From: Macrostomum hystrix
Taxonomy: Eukaryota; Platyhelminthes; Macrostomidae
DNA length: 64,000 nt
Reading direction: 5' to 3'
Assembly: GCA_950097015.1 (NCBI GenBank)
Contig: CATNEN010000038.1
Coordinates: 33,194,501-33,258,500, forward strand
Under the pieces are notes generated by a model. That model saw nothing but the letters and a program-made list of their open reading frames with translations. It was not told the origin of the DNA and searched no databases. Positions 22,210 to 35,195 of the stretch are shown here, in pieces (position 1 is the stretch's first letter; each line of letters starts with the position of its first letter). The position numbers and the translations under genes are program-made.

Positions 22210-24338
22210 ATGTTTTTTCTTGTCGAGTTTTGCGACGAAGAAGATAGTCCTGTTGCAATTGCGCCCTCAACATGAGTCTCTGGCAATGAAGTTGCATTTC
22301 CACCTAGGCAACTTTACAAAAAATTAAATGAATTATGCCGTGACCAATCGGCGCCTTCCTCTCAATGGGAGCTGTTTAAGATAAACATACTTACCGAAGG
22401 CGGTAAGACAAATATTTTTTCTTTATTATTAGAAACTTGTGTTGTAATTTTATTGTCTCCCTCGCTTTTTCTGCATAACTTTAGATGACTTGGACAGAAT
22501 GCGAACGCTCGAGCGCAGGTTTTCGATAAAAGGCACTTTTAGCGAAAGTGAATCGGAGGGTCCCCGAAAACGGCTGGCTCCTGCTAGACTTCTAGAAGAG
22601 TACCAACCGGTTCAGAAAAGACCTTGTCGCGGCACAGTTTCACCCGATTCATTTTCATCTAGCTCGTCTGCAATGCAACTTGGTCATACGCTTGGATTTT
22701 CGTCCAATGATATTTGCAGTGATTCAGTAAATCATGCGACTGCCGCTGCAGCCTTCGCGTCACCGCAGCAGACCAGCGAGACCACACGTTCAAAAAATAC
22801 TGCTGCTAGCGCCGCTGCAGCCTTTGCGTCACCGCAGCAGACCAGCGAGACCACACGTTCAAAAAATACTGCTGCTAGCGCCGCTGCAGCCTTTGCGTCG
22901 CCGCAGCAATGTTCTGCCACATCACATAACGAGAACTTCGATCCGGCATTCCAGTTTCGCCACTCAGAGATGAATTCATGTCAGTGTGCCAGCATTCTGA
23001 GTAAGAAGAAATTTCTGTTGGCACTTTACTGTAACCGCATGCTTATGTGCCTTTTAAATTTTTATATAGCTATAGTATATTCTAAAATAGTAATTGCTAG
23101 GTATTTTAGAAATTTTCGCTCTCATATGTTCCGACATATTTGTATGTCCCAACTCCTTCCTATTGGAAATTAGATTAAATATATTTTCGTTAAACATGTG
23201 TAGGTGTAGATTATGTGCGGGATTCTAATTGCAGGGTATATAGTTTTGTTTTTATATACTCGTATCTAAGAGCTCTGTTTAAATAGAATCTATACACATT
23301 CATTTTTAACAGTATGCATGTTTTTTTCTTCCTTTTGCAGAGTGGTTTCAAAAGTTGCTTCTTCGCATAAACGAAATTGAGCGCAAACAGGGCGACATCG
23401 TAGCCCTTGTGTCACGGATAGCTGAGGCACTGCCGAATATAGATTTACGCACCGCTGGCAATGAGAACTCTTTAATATCGCGCCTGCCTTTAGCATCAGC
23501 AGATGCCATCGAAGATTTGGGTGAAGAGATTTCAACCAACGAAGCGTTGTTTGAAGAACTTGTATGTCCTTCATTCTCGCCATTTTTATGATAATAATAT
23601 GGGAACAGAAAGACAGAGTTTTCATTGTTATAGGTATAGATGTACTTTAGCCAGATAAGTTATCGTATTCAAATGTGACACAAAGAAAGCTAACAAATGC
23701 ATTTCTTTTTTCGTGTTAAAAGTTTTCGCAACTAATTCGCTGTACATATATTTACATCGCCCATATTTTGTGCATGATATTTAGACCAATATTTACCTTG
23801 TAGTTTCTGATAATTTTCTTAAGCCACTTGCGCTTCGAAATTAGCAAATCTTTTCTTTCTTATTGTTGCTAGATATAACTTTTTTAAACTCTTAATTTCA
23901 TTTCCATTTCCAGAAACGCATGGCCCGATTCGCGTGCAGCTCTGACTTACGAAAGTCGGTCCGCGACTACTTTCTGAAGCTGTCTGTACCTAATGTTTGG
24001 CGGGTGTTCAATATGCAGGGCCGATTTAACAAAAAAGCCATTCCTAAACTTATCATTGCTGCTCTAGAAGGTAAGTTGGATTTTCACTGACTGCTTTGTG
24101 CTTCTCAACATCATAAATAGCCTATTTAGTCTGTCATCTTCTGTTCCCAACTGCTATTTTATCGTCAAGCATTCTGAAGCGGCAAGTCCAAAATAAGAAA
24201 ATAGCATCAGTTATTGGCGACGTGTTCAAGCACATCGGCGAACCGGCGAGCACGCAGCATACAGAGCCTGGATCACTAGCAGATGTTATGCCTCTAGACG
24301 AGGGGGCGAATGAAGCTGATTATGAGAATTCAAATTGA
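22210..24338 (+). pseudogene. DUF4806-domain gene, copy A, five exons with a premature stop
   Basis: Exons 22210-22402, 22485-23000, 23341-23561, 23914-24070 and 24130-24338 join in phase with GT/AG borders. Exon 1 (MFFLVEFCDEEDSPVAIAPS) has an in-frame TGA at 22273-22275, codon 22, where a Trp would be natural. Exon 2 carries three 69-bp repeats coding AAAAFASPQQTSETTRSKN. Exons 3 and 4 give a coiled-coil start (LLLRINEIERKQGDIVALVS), then the DUF4806-like core (SRLPLASADAIEDLGEEIS, LRKSVRDYFLKLS). The last exon ends in an acidic tail. Its layout parallels the gene at 44849-47359, and both lie downstream of a CACTA transposase. Role unknown; by analogy with two-gene CACTA elements it may bind element DNA. 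Confidence 0.7.
22742..22912 (+). repeat. 69-bp coding tandem repeat, three copies
   Basis: Units start at 22742, 22811 and 22880 and differ by only a few bases. Each encodes 23 residues rich in Ala, Thr and Ser within exon 2 of the DUF4806 gene copy A. Confidence 0.9.
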
Positions 24339-24380
24339 TTAATTACTTTTAACTGTTAAGTGCTCCGGTTTCTTCTTGCT

Positions 24381-24630
24381 CGCACCTGCTCAAAGCATGC
24401 CCTCTCTCAAATTTGCAGATGCAACCTGCTCAAAGCGTGCCCTCTCTCAAACTTGCAGATGCAACCTGCTCAAAGCGTGCCCTCTCTCAAACTTGCAGAT
24501 GCAACCTGCTCAAAGCGTGCCCTCTCTCAAACTTGCAGATGCAACCTGCTCAAAGCGTGCCCTTTCTCAAACTTGCAGATGCAACCTGCTCAAAGCGTGC
24601 CCTCTCTCAAACTTGCAGATGCAACCTGCA
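24381..24630. repeat. 40-bp tandem repeat, about six copies
   Basis: Unit contains GCAACCTGCTCAAAGCGTGC and CCTCTCTCAAACTTGCAGAT. Because 40 is not a multiple of three, all three forward frames are open through it; I regard those frames as artefacts. A GTCT microsatellite follows at about 24788-24813. Confidence 0.92.
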
Positions 24631-25309
24631 AGCTTTCCTTTTGGTACTATTTTTCTGCGCTACAACTCTATAAATAAGTCAGCTTTAGTGTGCAACGAAT
24701 ATAAGACGCAAATTTTTATTTATTTATCCGAATTGACACATCTTTAGTAAAAATCTAATACCTAAATCTGTGTATGTTTCTGCCTATGTCTGTCTGTCTG
24801 TCTGTCTGTCTGTCCGTATGTTTCACGTTTTAAGCTGAATGCCTGGACCATTTTCAACCGGATTTGTTGAATTCGATTCGAAATTTTCAGCCGGTGGTGT
24901 GGCTTAAAATTGGTTGAATTCTGTTTATATTAAGACTGTTAAATTGACAGAAAACTGTATTTTTTGCAAAGTTCATATAAGTTCAAACATGCTCGGCTGC
25001 TCTGGCTTGCTAAAAGTGTTCATTTCATTAGATTGCATCAGCAGTGCCCAAGTTCAATTTACTCTCTTACCCTCTTTTCTGCATAGGCTAAAAAATCCAT
25101 GCGCATCAATGTGCGTGTGGACCTTTCCTGCCGGCCAAATGAATTGCCCAGTGCTAAATGTGCATATCGTGTGTATTTGTGGGTCCCGCTTACCCTGGCT
25201 GGCTGAATTATTCATTGCTAGCCTAGACGCACTAAAATGTACACTTCTTAGCTAGCTAGCAGTGAGAGATTCAAACATAAATATGCAGATTTTTGTGCCC
25301 TCACATCAA

Positions 25310-25480
25310 CGGTCGGATAGCCAGCTGGTAGGCACTTAGGCTAGGTTAGGCTAGGATTCCCCGGCTCGAGTCCCCAGTGCGGCTGGCAAATTAATTGTCT
25401 TAATGGATGCCACCTGCTACTTTCAGTAACAGTCAGTGTGCTAAGTAACCTTTTTTTCTTTTGTATGTTTCACGTATGTT
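25310..25480 (+). mobile_element. tRNA-derived SINE
   Basis: Internal RNA polymerase III promoter boxes: A box TAGCCAGCTGG at 25318-25328 and B box GGCTCGAGTCC at 25363-25373, 35 bp apart. A non-tRNA body follows, then a T-rich end (CCTTTTTTTCTTTTG at about 25449-25463). The first 70 bases do not fold as a clean tRNA, so a SINE fits better than a tRNA gene. Exact ends not determined. Confidence 0.55.
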
Positions 25481-25761
25481 TCACGTTTTTAAGCTGAATG
25501 CTAAATGAGATTATCGCTTACATTTGCGATTGGCTGCTGCATTCAATACAGAAATTTCTGTATTGACAGGGTACAGTTTGTACAGGTACAAAGGCGAATG
25601 TACAAATCAGGAGTACATATGCAACAGATATTGATTTAAAGGTATGAGAGCTGCATGGTTTGTTTCTTCAAATTTATTCACCCATCGCTTTGTCTATAAA
25701 AAGCATTTCGTATATCTGAACACTTTTATCGGATTTTTGTCTTCATTGTCTAAGCAAAGTA

Positions 25762-28700
25762 ATGCCTAAGCGCAAGAGCTTTCTCCAAAAGAGCCGCCAA
25801 GCGAAGCAGCATCGCCGTGCTGAAACAGACGATGAAAGAGAAGAGCGTCTTCGGAAGAATCGTGAGTATGCACGTAGGCGTCGAGAGGAGGAAAATGAAT
25901 CGAGTCGAGTGGCTCGTCTTCATGATGACAGGCATCGCACTGCCGAGCGACGCGCTGCTGAATCGTCACCTGAAAGACTGTCTCGTCTTCATGATGACAG
26001 GCATCGCACTGCCGAGCGACGCGCTGCTGAATCGTCACCTGAAAGACTGTCTCGTCTTCATGATGACAGGCATCGCACTGCCGAGCGACGCGCTGCTGAA
26101 TCGTCACCTGAAAGACTGTCTCGTCTTCATGATGACAGGCATCGCACTGCCGAGCGACGCGCTGCTGAATCGTCACCTGAAAGACTGTCTCGTCTTCATG
26201 ATGACAGGCATCGCACTGCCGAGCGACGCGCTGCTGAATCGTCACCTGAAAGACTGTCTCGTCTTCATGATGACAGGCAGCGCACTGCCGAGCGACGCGC
26301 TGCTGAATCATCACCTGAAAGACTGTCTCGTCTTCATGATGACAGGCAGCGCACTGCCGAGCGACGCGCTGCTGAATCATCACCTGAAAGACTGTCTCGT
26401 CTTCATGATGACAGGCATCGCACTGCCGAGCGACGCGCTGCTGAATCGTCACCTGAAAGACTGTCTCGTCTTCATGATGACAGGCATCGCACTGCCGAGC
26501 GACGCGCTGCTGAATCGTCACCTGAAAGACTGTCTCGTCTTCATGATGACAGGCATCGCACTGCCGAGCGACGCGCTGCTGAATCGTCACCTGAAAGACA
26601 AAGCCGGTTGGCAGACCTTAGAACTCGAGATTCTAACAACCGAGCTAATGAGTCCCTTGCTGCAAGAGATAAGCGGTTAGAAAAGGCCAGAACACGGGAC
26701 GCTGAGCGACGACTAAACGAATCTTTAGGCGTCAGGGACAATCGGCTTAAAAATTCGAAAAGTCGAACCGCTGAACGAAGGGCATCTGAATCTGCATCAG
26801 AACGCCAATCTCGCTTGGATCGCATGCGGATTTCCAGTGTAACTCGGCGAACGCACGTAGATTCACCCAGCAGCTTGTGAGTAAAAAAGGCTATGAGAAA
26901 TAACAAACGCTGTTTAGATGGGGGCTTTTAATTAAAACTTTAGGTACATACTTGCTCCTGATATTCCTACTTACAGTAGTCACACAGGGGGTGTCGGTGT
27001 TGCGAATCTGTGAGGCTTTGAACTGCGAGCTGTGAACGGGAAACGCATTGAAGGCGGGACATGCACACGCAAATAAAGAATTAGTATAATGGATATCGAT
27101 CAACGAATATAATTTGTATTTGAATTTGGCAATAGGTATACTCTCCAACATCGATTCTCGCTTGCCTGATATCCACGCAATTCTATGTGTAATTATATAT
27201 TTTGTAATGCCTTCAAAATTATATCTTTTCCCATCCGATTGAAAGTGTAGTTAAATATCGATTGTATTAAAAAATCCTGCTTCTTTATATTCCCAACTAC
27301 AGGCCTCTCGTCACAAGCCACGCTTCACCAACGCGATCGTTGCTAAACTTTGCTGTGCATAATGTACCTGGTGACGGCGACTGCTTCTTTCACGCCGTCT
27401 GTGACCAACTTAAAAATACGGAGCTGAGCACAGATGCTTTCACCTTGCGACAGGAGCTCACTCGTCGCGCACAGCCTTATTTACTGAATTTAGAAGCAAG
27501 CGGATTTATTGTGCAAGGTTCAAGTGCTTCACTTTTGAGAGCTTCAGGCTCGCAAGGAGTTGCAGTCCCCGATGAAATAGTACCGCTTCTAAGTCAATGC
27601 TTCAATATAGACGTTACTATTTTTCAAATTGATGGACGCGTACTGCAGCATTTCACATCGCCAGTTCATCCGCCAGTCTCTGTTGTGCGGTTGCTGTTGC
27701 ACAATGAGCACTACCAGTCGCTGCGAAATTCCTTGCCAGATTCGCAAAGGTCTGCGCAGGACATCGGATCCGCTTCTGCAAGTGAGAGCTCCGTGATGAG
27801 TCCAGTCAAGAAGCGCCGGCTGCCTGCTGCTTTGCCTCCAACTTTGCCTCCAACTGCAGGACAGCATCGCGACAACACTGACGGGCCTACCTTGAGTTGC
27901 GAATCTTTTGTTGACATTGAGAAATCGAGAGCTGCTGATGAAACTTTGACTAGGGATTCAACTTGCACTGAACAATCTGTGTAAGTGTGCCGACTATTAT
28001 ATATGAATAACATTTACAACTGCAATGGTTATAATGCAGAAAAATCCATCAGCACAGAAACTTTTGATGCACATTCAATTCTTCCTTTGGTGATGCTGTG
28101 TGGATGGTTTATGGCTAAATCTACTACCTGTAGTACTTGATCGCAGCTTGAAAAAATTATCTTAATTCCATGAACGTCCGGTAACGGCGACTCAAAGATT
28201 AATGCTTATTCGATTGCAGATCAGCGGAGGCGGCAACGCATTCGGCTGGTCGGATGGAATACCCATGCACAATGTGCGGCGCTCTGCGTTGGAAGCTGGA
28301 GGTGGCCGGACTCTGCTGCACTGGTGGACAGGTGAAGCTGGAGCAGCGGCGCATACCAGAGGAGCTGCGACGGCTCTATCAGGGCCAGCATGAAAAAAGC
28401 CGGCTCTTTTTAAATAACATCCGGAGGTTCAATGCAGCACTACACATGACATCTTTTGGTGTTAACAAGCGTGATCTTCCTCTAGGCTCAATGAATTTGA
28501 TCATCAATGGACAAATCCATCACAAAATTGGCAGCCTTCTTCCTATTGAGGGCAGGACGGCACAATTTTGCCAGATTTTCTTCTGTGACTCTGAACTGGA
28601 TACACGAATGGCAATGGTGAACGGTTTAGATCGAAACATTCTAGAGCTGCTGCAGAACATGCTGCATCGGGAAAATTCGTATGTACGCAGCTTTAAAGCT

Positions 28701-31700
28701 GCCATCGAGCGAATCACAGAGAATCCCGATCTGCAGAGTGCATCTTTGGTTATCCGGGCAGATAGGAGACCCACTGGCGAGCATGTGAGGTAAGTTGGGT
28801 TTACTTTAAACTGATTTAAGCACTGAATGATGATATTTGAGCTTAGTTTTCTTTTTTAGAGAAATTTTCAGAAAGGGAGTTGTTCTTTTAATTAGGCTTA
28901 AAACTTTGTTATAGACGGCACATCGGCCAAACCACACTAGATTATTCTTTTTCGAAACACGGTAACTGGAATATGTTATGTACTATTTATAGTAATATAT
29001 GAGGAATCAATTAATAAGAGACAAGAAACATAACTGTCTGTGACAAAGACTTGTTGAAGACGGAAATCAAAATCACACATTGAGTTCTCAGTTAGTTGAA
29101 GAATAAATATGTCCTTTTTAAAACTGGTTGATTAGATTTTAATTAGACTGAATGAATGTCTACTTTATCAATTTCCTAGGCGATTCAACCTACCAAGTGT
29201 TAGTGAAGTCGCAGTGTTGTTTGACGCATTGGAGGACGATACCGAAGGTGCTGCAGGCAAGCGGGATGTCATTGTGCATCTGCGATCGGGCAGGATACAA
29301 CGCATTGACGAGACACACCGCTCCTACGACCCATTGGAGTATGTACTCTTTCACCCATGCGGAGAAGATGGCTGGCACATTGGTCTGACGATGGCTAACA
29401 ATCGCAAGCTGACACCCAGAGCAATGTACTCACATCAGCTCATGATTCGTCCCGGCGTCTTCAATGCCCTTCACTACGGCAAGCGGCTCTTCCAACAATA
29501 TATTGTCGATCAGGCAGCAAAGATAGAAGCTGAGCGACTAAATTATTTGAAGACGCACCAAAATGACCTCCGCTCTGAGACTTACAGCGGCCTGAAAGAT
29601 GCGCTGGTTGCCTCCGATGTTGACCCAGATTGGGCCAGCAAAGTCGGGAACCGTGTCATACTGACCTCCAGCTTTGTCGGCGGTCCGCGCTATCGGAGGG
29701 AGCGTCAACAGGACGCCATGGCATATGTGCAGCGCTTCGGAAGGCCGGATTTTTTCATAACAATGACTGCGAATCCTGCATGGGAAGAAATCACACAGGA
29801 GCTGCTGCCTGGACAAAGCCCGGTTGATAGACCAGACCTCACAATGCGCGTCTTTGACTTAAAGCGAAAGGCTCTGCTGGATTGCCTACGGACTGCTTTC
29901 GGCACTCCGGTCGCACATGTCTGCTCGCTTGAGTTTCAGAAACGAGGTGAGTTTATATTTAGTTTATGCAAGAACTACAAACACTATCGACCACCAGCGA
30001 AGTATTGTCAGCCTGTCTCTGTCAGCCTGTCTCTGTCAGCCTGTCTCTGTCAGCCTGTCTCTGTCAGCCTGCCTCTTTAGGCCCTTGATTCACTTTATTC
30101 TGACTACATTTCTTCTACTAGCTGAGCATGTTGTGTTGTGAGATGCGATTATTCAGATAAAGTAGGATTCGTTCAATTCGTAAATTTCAATTTATTTATT
30201 TTTACTACTCTCTGTGAGATTTTTTCAGTCGACTTATCAAGATTAAAATTCGCGACTTTCGCAACGATCTCTCTGCAGGTCTGCCACATGTTCATATACT
30301 TCTGTGGCTGGCACAGATGGATAAGATCACACCTGACCGCTACGATGATGTCGTGTGCGCGGAAATCCCGAGCGCTGTCGATGATCCGGAGCTGCACAAG
30401 CTGGTTGTTGATAACATGATGCATGGACCATGTGGTGAAATAAACCCGCGATGTGTTTGCATGATAAACGGAGCTTGCAGCAAAAAATTCCCAAAGGACT
30501 ACCAACTTGCGTCCGTTGTGAACGACTCGGGATTCCAATTTTATCGTCGGAGATCTGCAACAATGGGAGGTCACGTAGCCAAGAAGTATCTGCGAGGCAA
30601 GGAAGTGATCATGGACAACAGGTAAATACTCATTTTGGAATTATAGAAAAAGTTAGCAAAAATTGACATGTACAAATTAGACTTTCTTTAAAAATACATC
30701 ATCTGGGATTTAATATGCCTTGCACTGATTTAAAACTTCGGTTCGAGAGGCGTTTTAGAGGATTCATTTTAATGTAGCAGTAATGATGAAAATTTTCATG
30801 TACAACAAACTACTTTTTTTCTTTCCATCTATGCAGTTTAATTTGTGTGGTACAGGACTTCGATTTAAATTACCAGTATTAGATGTATCTAATCCTCATT
30901 TAGTAACAATGCTTTGCTTTATATTTATCGTTGAAGAGAAAGAGTAATTGTTGATTGAAGTGAAAATGTATCTGATATTCATAGTGATAATTACTAATAC
31001 TTACTTTACTTTTGCTCTTACTTTTTAGATTCGTTGTCCCCTACAATGCGCACCTGTTGCGCCTATTTCGGTGCCACTTAAACGTCGAGATTTGCGCGAC
31101 CGTAAGGGCAATTAAATATGTAGTTAAATATCTCCACAAGGGATCCGATATGGCAACTGTTGAGCTGACTACGGAGCAGCGTGAAGAAATAAAGTGGAAT
31201 GAAATCGCTGCTTACCTGTTAACTCGGTATCTGGGCCCACATGAAGGTGTTCAAATAATTCTCGGAATGAGCGTTCATAGCCGCTATCCGCCTGTTGTTC
31301 AGTTGTGCGTCCATCTCCCTGGTAAAAACCGAGTTATCTTTTCTGCGGCAACAGCTGAAATGCAAGCATCAAGACCACCTCGCAGCATGCTAACAGCGTT
31401 TTTTGAACTTTGTCGCAGAGATGATTTCGCCCGCACTCTGTTGTACACAGATGTTCCGCGATACTATATCTGGCAAGCTGACCGAAAGGAATGGCAGAGG
31501 ACCAAGATTGGAGCACCTGTGGATGGCTACGATGGCGTTCGTCAGCGAGATACCATTGGCCGCATGTACAATGTCAGCCCGAGAGCTCGAGATGAATTTT
31601 ATCTACGACTAGCCTTGCTACGTATTCGGGGACCGGTCAGCTATGAATCTCTGCGAACAGTAGACGGAATTCTGTACACTGATTTCTTTGAGGCTTGCAA

Positions 31701-33648
31701 GGCTCTTGGCATGCTGGAAGATGATAATCATTTCCGTCTCTGCATGGAAGAGGCTGAACAGACTCAGATGCCAGCTGCTCTTCGAAGTCTATTCTCGGTC
31801 ATTTTGATCCACGGCAATCCTACAGACGCGCAACATTTGTGGTCCCGCTTCCAGTTGTCAATGGGTGAGGATTTTGCCCATCGCGAGTCAGCTGATGAAG
31901 TTTGGATAGTGAACCGTGTTCTGCAAGATTTGACCGTGCGATTGAGCCTTATGGGCGGCAGTTTGTCTCAATTTGGTTTGCCAGAACCACTTCAAATTGC
32001 TGAGCAGGAAGCCGAGTTCGACGCGCAGGAGTTGAGCACGTTTGTTGAGCAGCGTGAGCACCAGCTGACAGACGAGCAGCAAAAAATCTACAAGGCAGTG
32101 CTGGACAGTTTGCAGAGTGGAGGAGGTCTGCACTTCATTGACTCGCCAGGAGGAACTGGAAAGAGTTTTCTACTGGAACTTCTGCTTGCTCACGTGCGAT
32201 CGCGTGGTGAACTTGCTTTGGCTGTTGCAACCACAGGAATTGCGGCAACTCTGCTCCCTGGCGGCCGGACTGCCCACTCGGCATTTAAAATTTCCCCTTC
32301 GGTTTTGAATGAAAGCTGCGGGCATTGCGACATAAAAAAGCAGAGTGCCCTAGCCGAAAATTTGCGAAACACCCGACTTGTTGTATGGGATGAAGCAGCA
32401 ATGGTGCATCGCAAGATTCTAGAAACAGTCGAACGCAGTTTGAGAGATATAATAGCTGACAAGCCTTTCGGTGGACTGACGTTTGTAATGGCTGGAGATT
32501 TTCGACAATTGCTGCCTGTTATAAAGGGCGGCACAGCTGCAAACGCAATTCAGGCGTGCATAAATAGGAGTCCACTTTGGAGCGGCTTTCTGCAGCATCG
32601 GCTAACCCGCAACATGCGACTTCAAGCAGACACCGATTCTGAAGCTTCGCACTACGCCGAGTTTCTGCTGCAGGTTAGTTTCTAATATTTAACTTGTATT
32701 TAGTGTTTCGATTAGATTAGGGTTTGAAATATGATAAAAGGTGCGCCTGTTGATAGTTGAGATTTTATTGGTTTTAAAAATATCGTAGTGTTTATCTTAG
32801 ATTAATAACTGATCTCGAAAAACTGGCAGCTAGCACTTCACATATTTTCCTCAATTCACATGCATTCATAGGTCGGTGAGGGACGACTAAAGCAGGACGA
32901 TCAAGGCTATGTGGAACTCCCATCGGAGATTTGCATGCCAATGGGATCTGACACGATGCAGCTGATTCGATATGTTTTTCCCAGCTTCAACAATGCTGAG
33001 ACGCGCGATCAACAGTTTGAATCCAGAGCAATTCTGGCACCGCACAATCGAACGGTGAACGAAATCAACGCTCAATGCCTGGTTATGTTTCCAGGAAAGG
33101 CTGTGGAATACCTTTCAATTGACAGCATCCCAGATGACGAAGAAGCGGCGATTCAATTTCCTGTTGAGGCACTGAACAGCTTAGAAGCACAGGCACTTCC
33201 GCCGCACCGACTGGAACTTAAAGTCGGAGTGCCTATCATGCTGCTGAGGAATTTAGATGCACCACGTCTCTGCAACGGAACCAGGCTAATCATCACGAAG
33301 CTAGAAAAGAATGTTTTGGTAGCTCGAATCGCTTCTGGAGCTTTCAAAGGCGCACCTGTTCTGCTACCAAGAATTCCATTGACGCCGAATGCTGAGGATT
33401 TGCCTGTAAAATTCCGCAGACTGCAGTTTCCTGTTCGACTTTGCTTTGCAATCACAATTCATAAGAGCCAAGGTCAGAGCCTGGATTCCTTTGGCGTTCA
33501 CTTGGGCCAGTCGTGTTTTCAACATGGCCAATTGTATGTTGCGCTGAGTCGAGCACGTGACCCAAGGCATGTGCGTGTCCTTCACGGCCAGCAGACGCAG
33601 AATATTGTCCTGCAACAAGTTTTTTCAACGGCCTGCGATTGTTCGTGA
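25762..33648 (+). CDS. Helitron OTU-Rep-helicase protein, seven exons
   Basis: Exons 25762-26876, 27303-27980, 28220-28789, 29180-29946, 30279-30621, 31029-32673 and 32872-33648 join with consistent phases and no stop, giving 5,895 nt, 1,964 residues. The N-terminus is basic (MPKRKSFLQKSRQAKQHRR), then ten near-identical 23-residue repeats. An OTU-like cysteine protease follows, with GDGDCFFHA (about 27370) and the His in NEHYQSL (about 27703). Next come a Cys-rich Helitron finger (CTMCGALRW with a CC pair) and the Rep nickase, with SSFVGGPRYRRE, FITMTANPAW, the HUH motif GLPHVHILLW (30279-30310) and paired tyrosines in KYVVKYLHKG (about 31117). The C-terminus is a PIF1-type SF1B helicase with GGTGKSFLLE, WDEAAM, GDFRQLLPV and HKSQGQSLD. 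It would nick, unwind and transfer single-stranded DNA. All key residues are present, so this copy may be functional. Confidence 0.9.
25915..26604 (+). repeat. 69-bp coding tandem array, ten copies
   Basis: Ten units of exactly 69 bp encode RLHDDRHRTAERRAAESSP plus ERLS; units six and seven carry RQ instead of RH. Units are nearly identical at DNA level. Since 69 is a multiple of three, other frames stay open too, including a 274-residue antisense frame that I do not consider a gene. Diverged units continue to about 26860 in the same exon. Confidence 0.95.
30007..30075. repeat. 14-bp tandem repeat in a Helitron intron
   Basis: GTCAGCCTGTCTCT recurs four to five times within the intron between the exons ending at 29946 and starting at 30279. 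Confidence 0.85.
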
Positions 33649-35195
33649 TACTCACATTTTATGCCTGTAAAACAGTCTTTTGACAAACAGTTTAGATACA
33701 ATCTGCTTTACTCTATTATCAACAGGTCAATTTTGAAATTTAGCTAAATTCGAAGTTGAAATCCGCACATTACAATAGGCCAAACGTTGCAATAAACCCC
33801 ATGTTAAAATAAACTCCATGTTGCGATATCCGCAGGTTGCAATAATCCACAGCTTAAAATAATACAATGTGCAATGTTCACCCTCGAGGTTGAAGCAATA
33901 CTATAGTCCTTATATTTTAAAAATCCATAGCAATAATCCATGGTGCAATAATCCACCGTTTACAATAATCTCCACGATGCAATAATCCCAGGTTGTAATT
34001 CAGTCAGCCTGTTCTAAACGCTACGATTCGTCAAAAGAGATATTTATCTGATAATTGTGCTGTTTATTATTCATATTTCACATGCAAATTATTAGAAGTG
34101 ATTGAAGGTACATCATAATTCTCTTGTTCCAATTGTGAATCTAAAAGTGGAAAATTTGAAACACCTGTTCTATTCAACGTTCTCTTGCTGCGCTGTTGCA
34201 CTGCCGCAAGTGCAAGAATTTCCGCAACTCCTGTGTCTTTTGACCGTCAAAAGCGAAGATGCGTTGCTTTTTCTGCTGATTATTTTTTGCTTCCTAATTT
34301 ACTGTGAGCTTGTCGCCCAGTCGCTTTCTTTCAACTGCTGCAACATTTTGATGACAGCCACACAGTAACTAGAAAGTAGACTGTCGAATAAATTCCCAGG
34401 ATGTAATGCTGGTATCCAGGTTGCAATAATCCCTGGTTTCAGATTACTTTAACGGGCTTGGACAGAGTGGACAGGAAACTGGTCTGCAAACTGGTTTGCT
34501 AATTTGTCATTAGCGTGCAGTAAATGTCCATGAGCACGCTGTCAGTTGGTTTGTCAACGGGGCTGATAGTTTGTATTCAAACGGATTAATTGTTTGTCTT
34601 TCAACGGGATATGTTAATTGATTTATCAAAATGCTCTTAGTTGTTTAGCAAACATTAAATGGTCTGTGAAATGTGTGTTGGCTTATACCACAGAATATCA
34701 ATTGATATTCTGTGGCTTATACCTCAAATGGATTGTAAATTGGTCTGTTAATGCTAATAAATAAACTGTTGTTAATTAGCCGGTCTGTAATGGAGCTGTG
34801 ATTTAATGTCATCAAGAAGTAAATCAATCTGCCTACGGGCTGTGACAATTGTCTCAACGGGCTGTATATTAGTCTACAAAAATCCGCAGCTTGGAATCAG
34901 AAGGGTACATCATACACTATGTACATCTGCGTCACCTCAACGATCGTCTGCTATTGACTGCTGAGTAACTCACCTTTTAAGAAGCTATGACTTTAATGTC
35001 CACCTATACCACCGTCACAAAACAAATTCGCGTGGTCACACGATCACCACATCCCTTGTACATCGGTCGCGTGATTTGATGGCTCATTGGATGGCAGTTT
35101 GAAAAACTTTAAGAATCAATATATAATAGGTGGAAACCTCTTGACTTTACGATATTGAAATTCAGCTGACTGCATTTGTCATACACGTAGACAAA
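33649..35195. other. non-coding spacer with degenerate CAATAATCC repeats
   Basis: Between the two Helitron genes. From about 33770 to 34440 the word CAATAATCC or close variants recurs many times at irregular spacing, an old, decayed minisatellite. From about 34470 to 34800 a looser CTGGTCTG-like motif recurs. No gene seen. Confidence 0.5.

Noticed and set aside
24360-24747. three overlapping forward open frames of 86-123 residues
   Set aside because: Produced by a 40-bp tandem repeat with no stop in any frame; no start context, splicing or homology.
25310-25385. tRNA gene
   Set aside because: Promoter boxes fit but the arms do not fold into a cloverleaf, and a non-tRNA body follows; called a SINE.
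25766-26590. 274-residue antisense open frame with Cys/His repeats (QCDACHHEDE)
   Set aside because: It is the mirror of the 69-bp coding array; the sense frame belongs to the Helitron protein and splices in phase.
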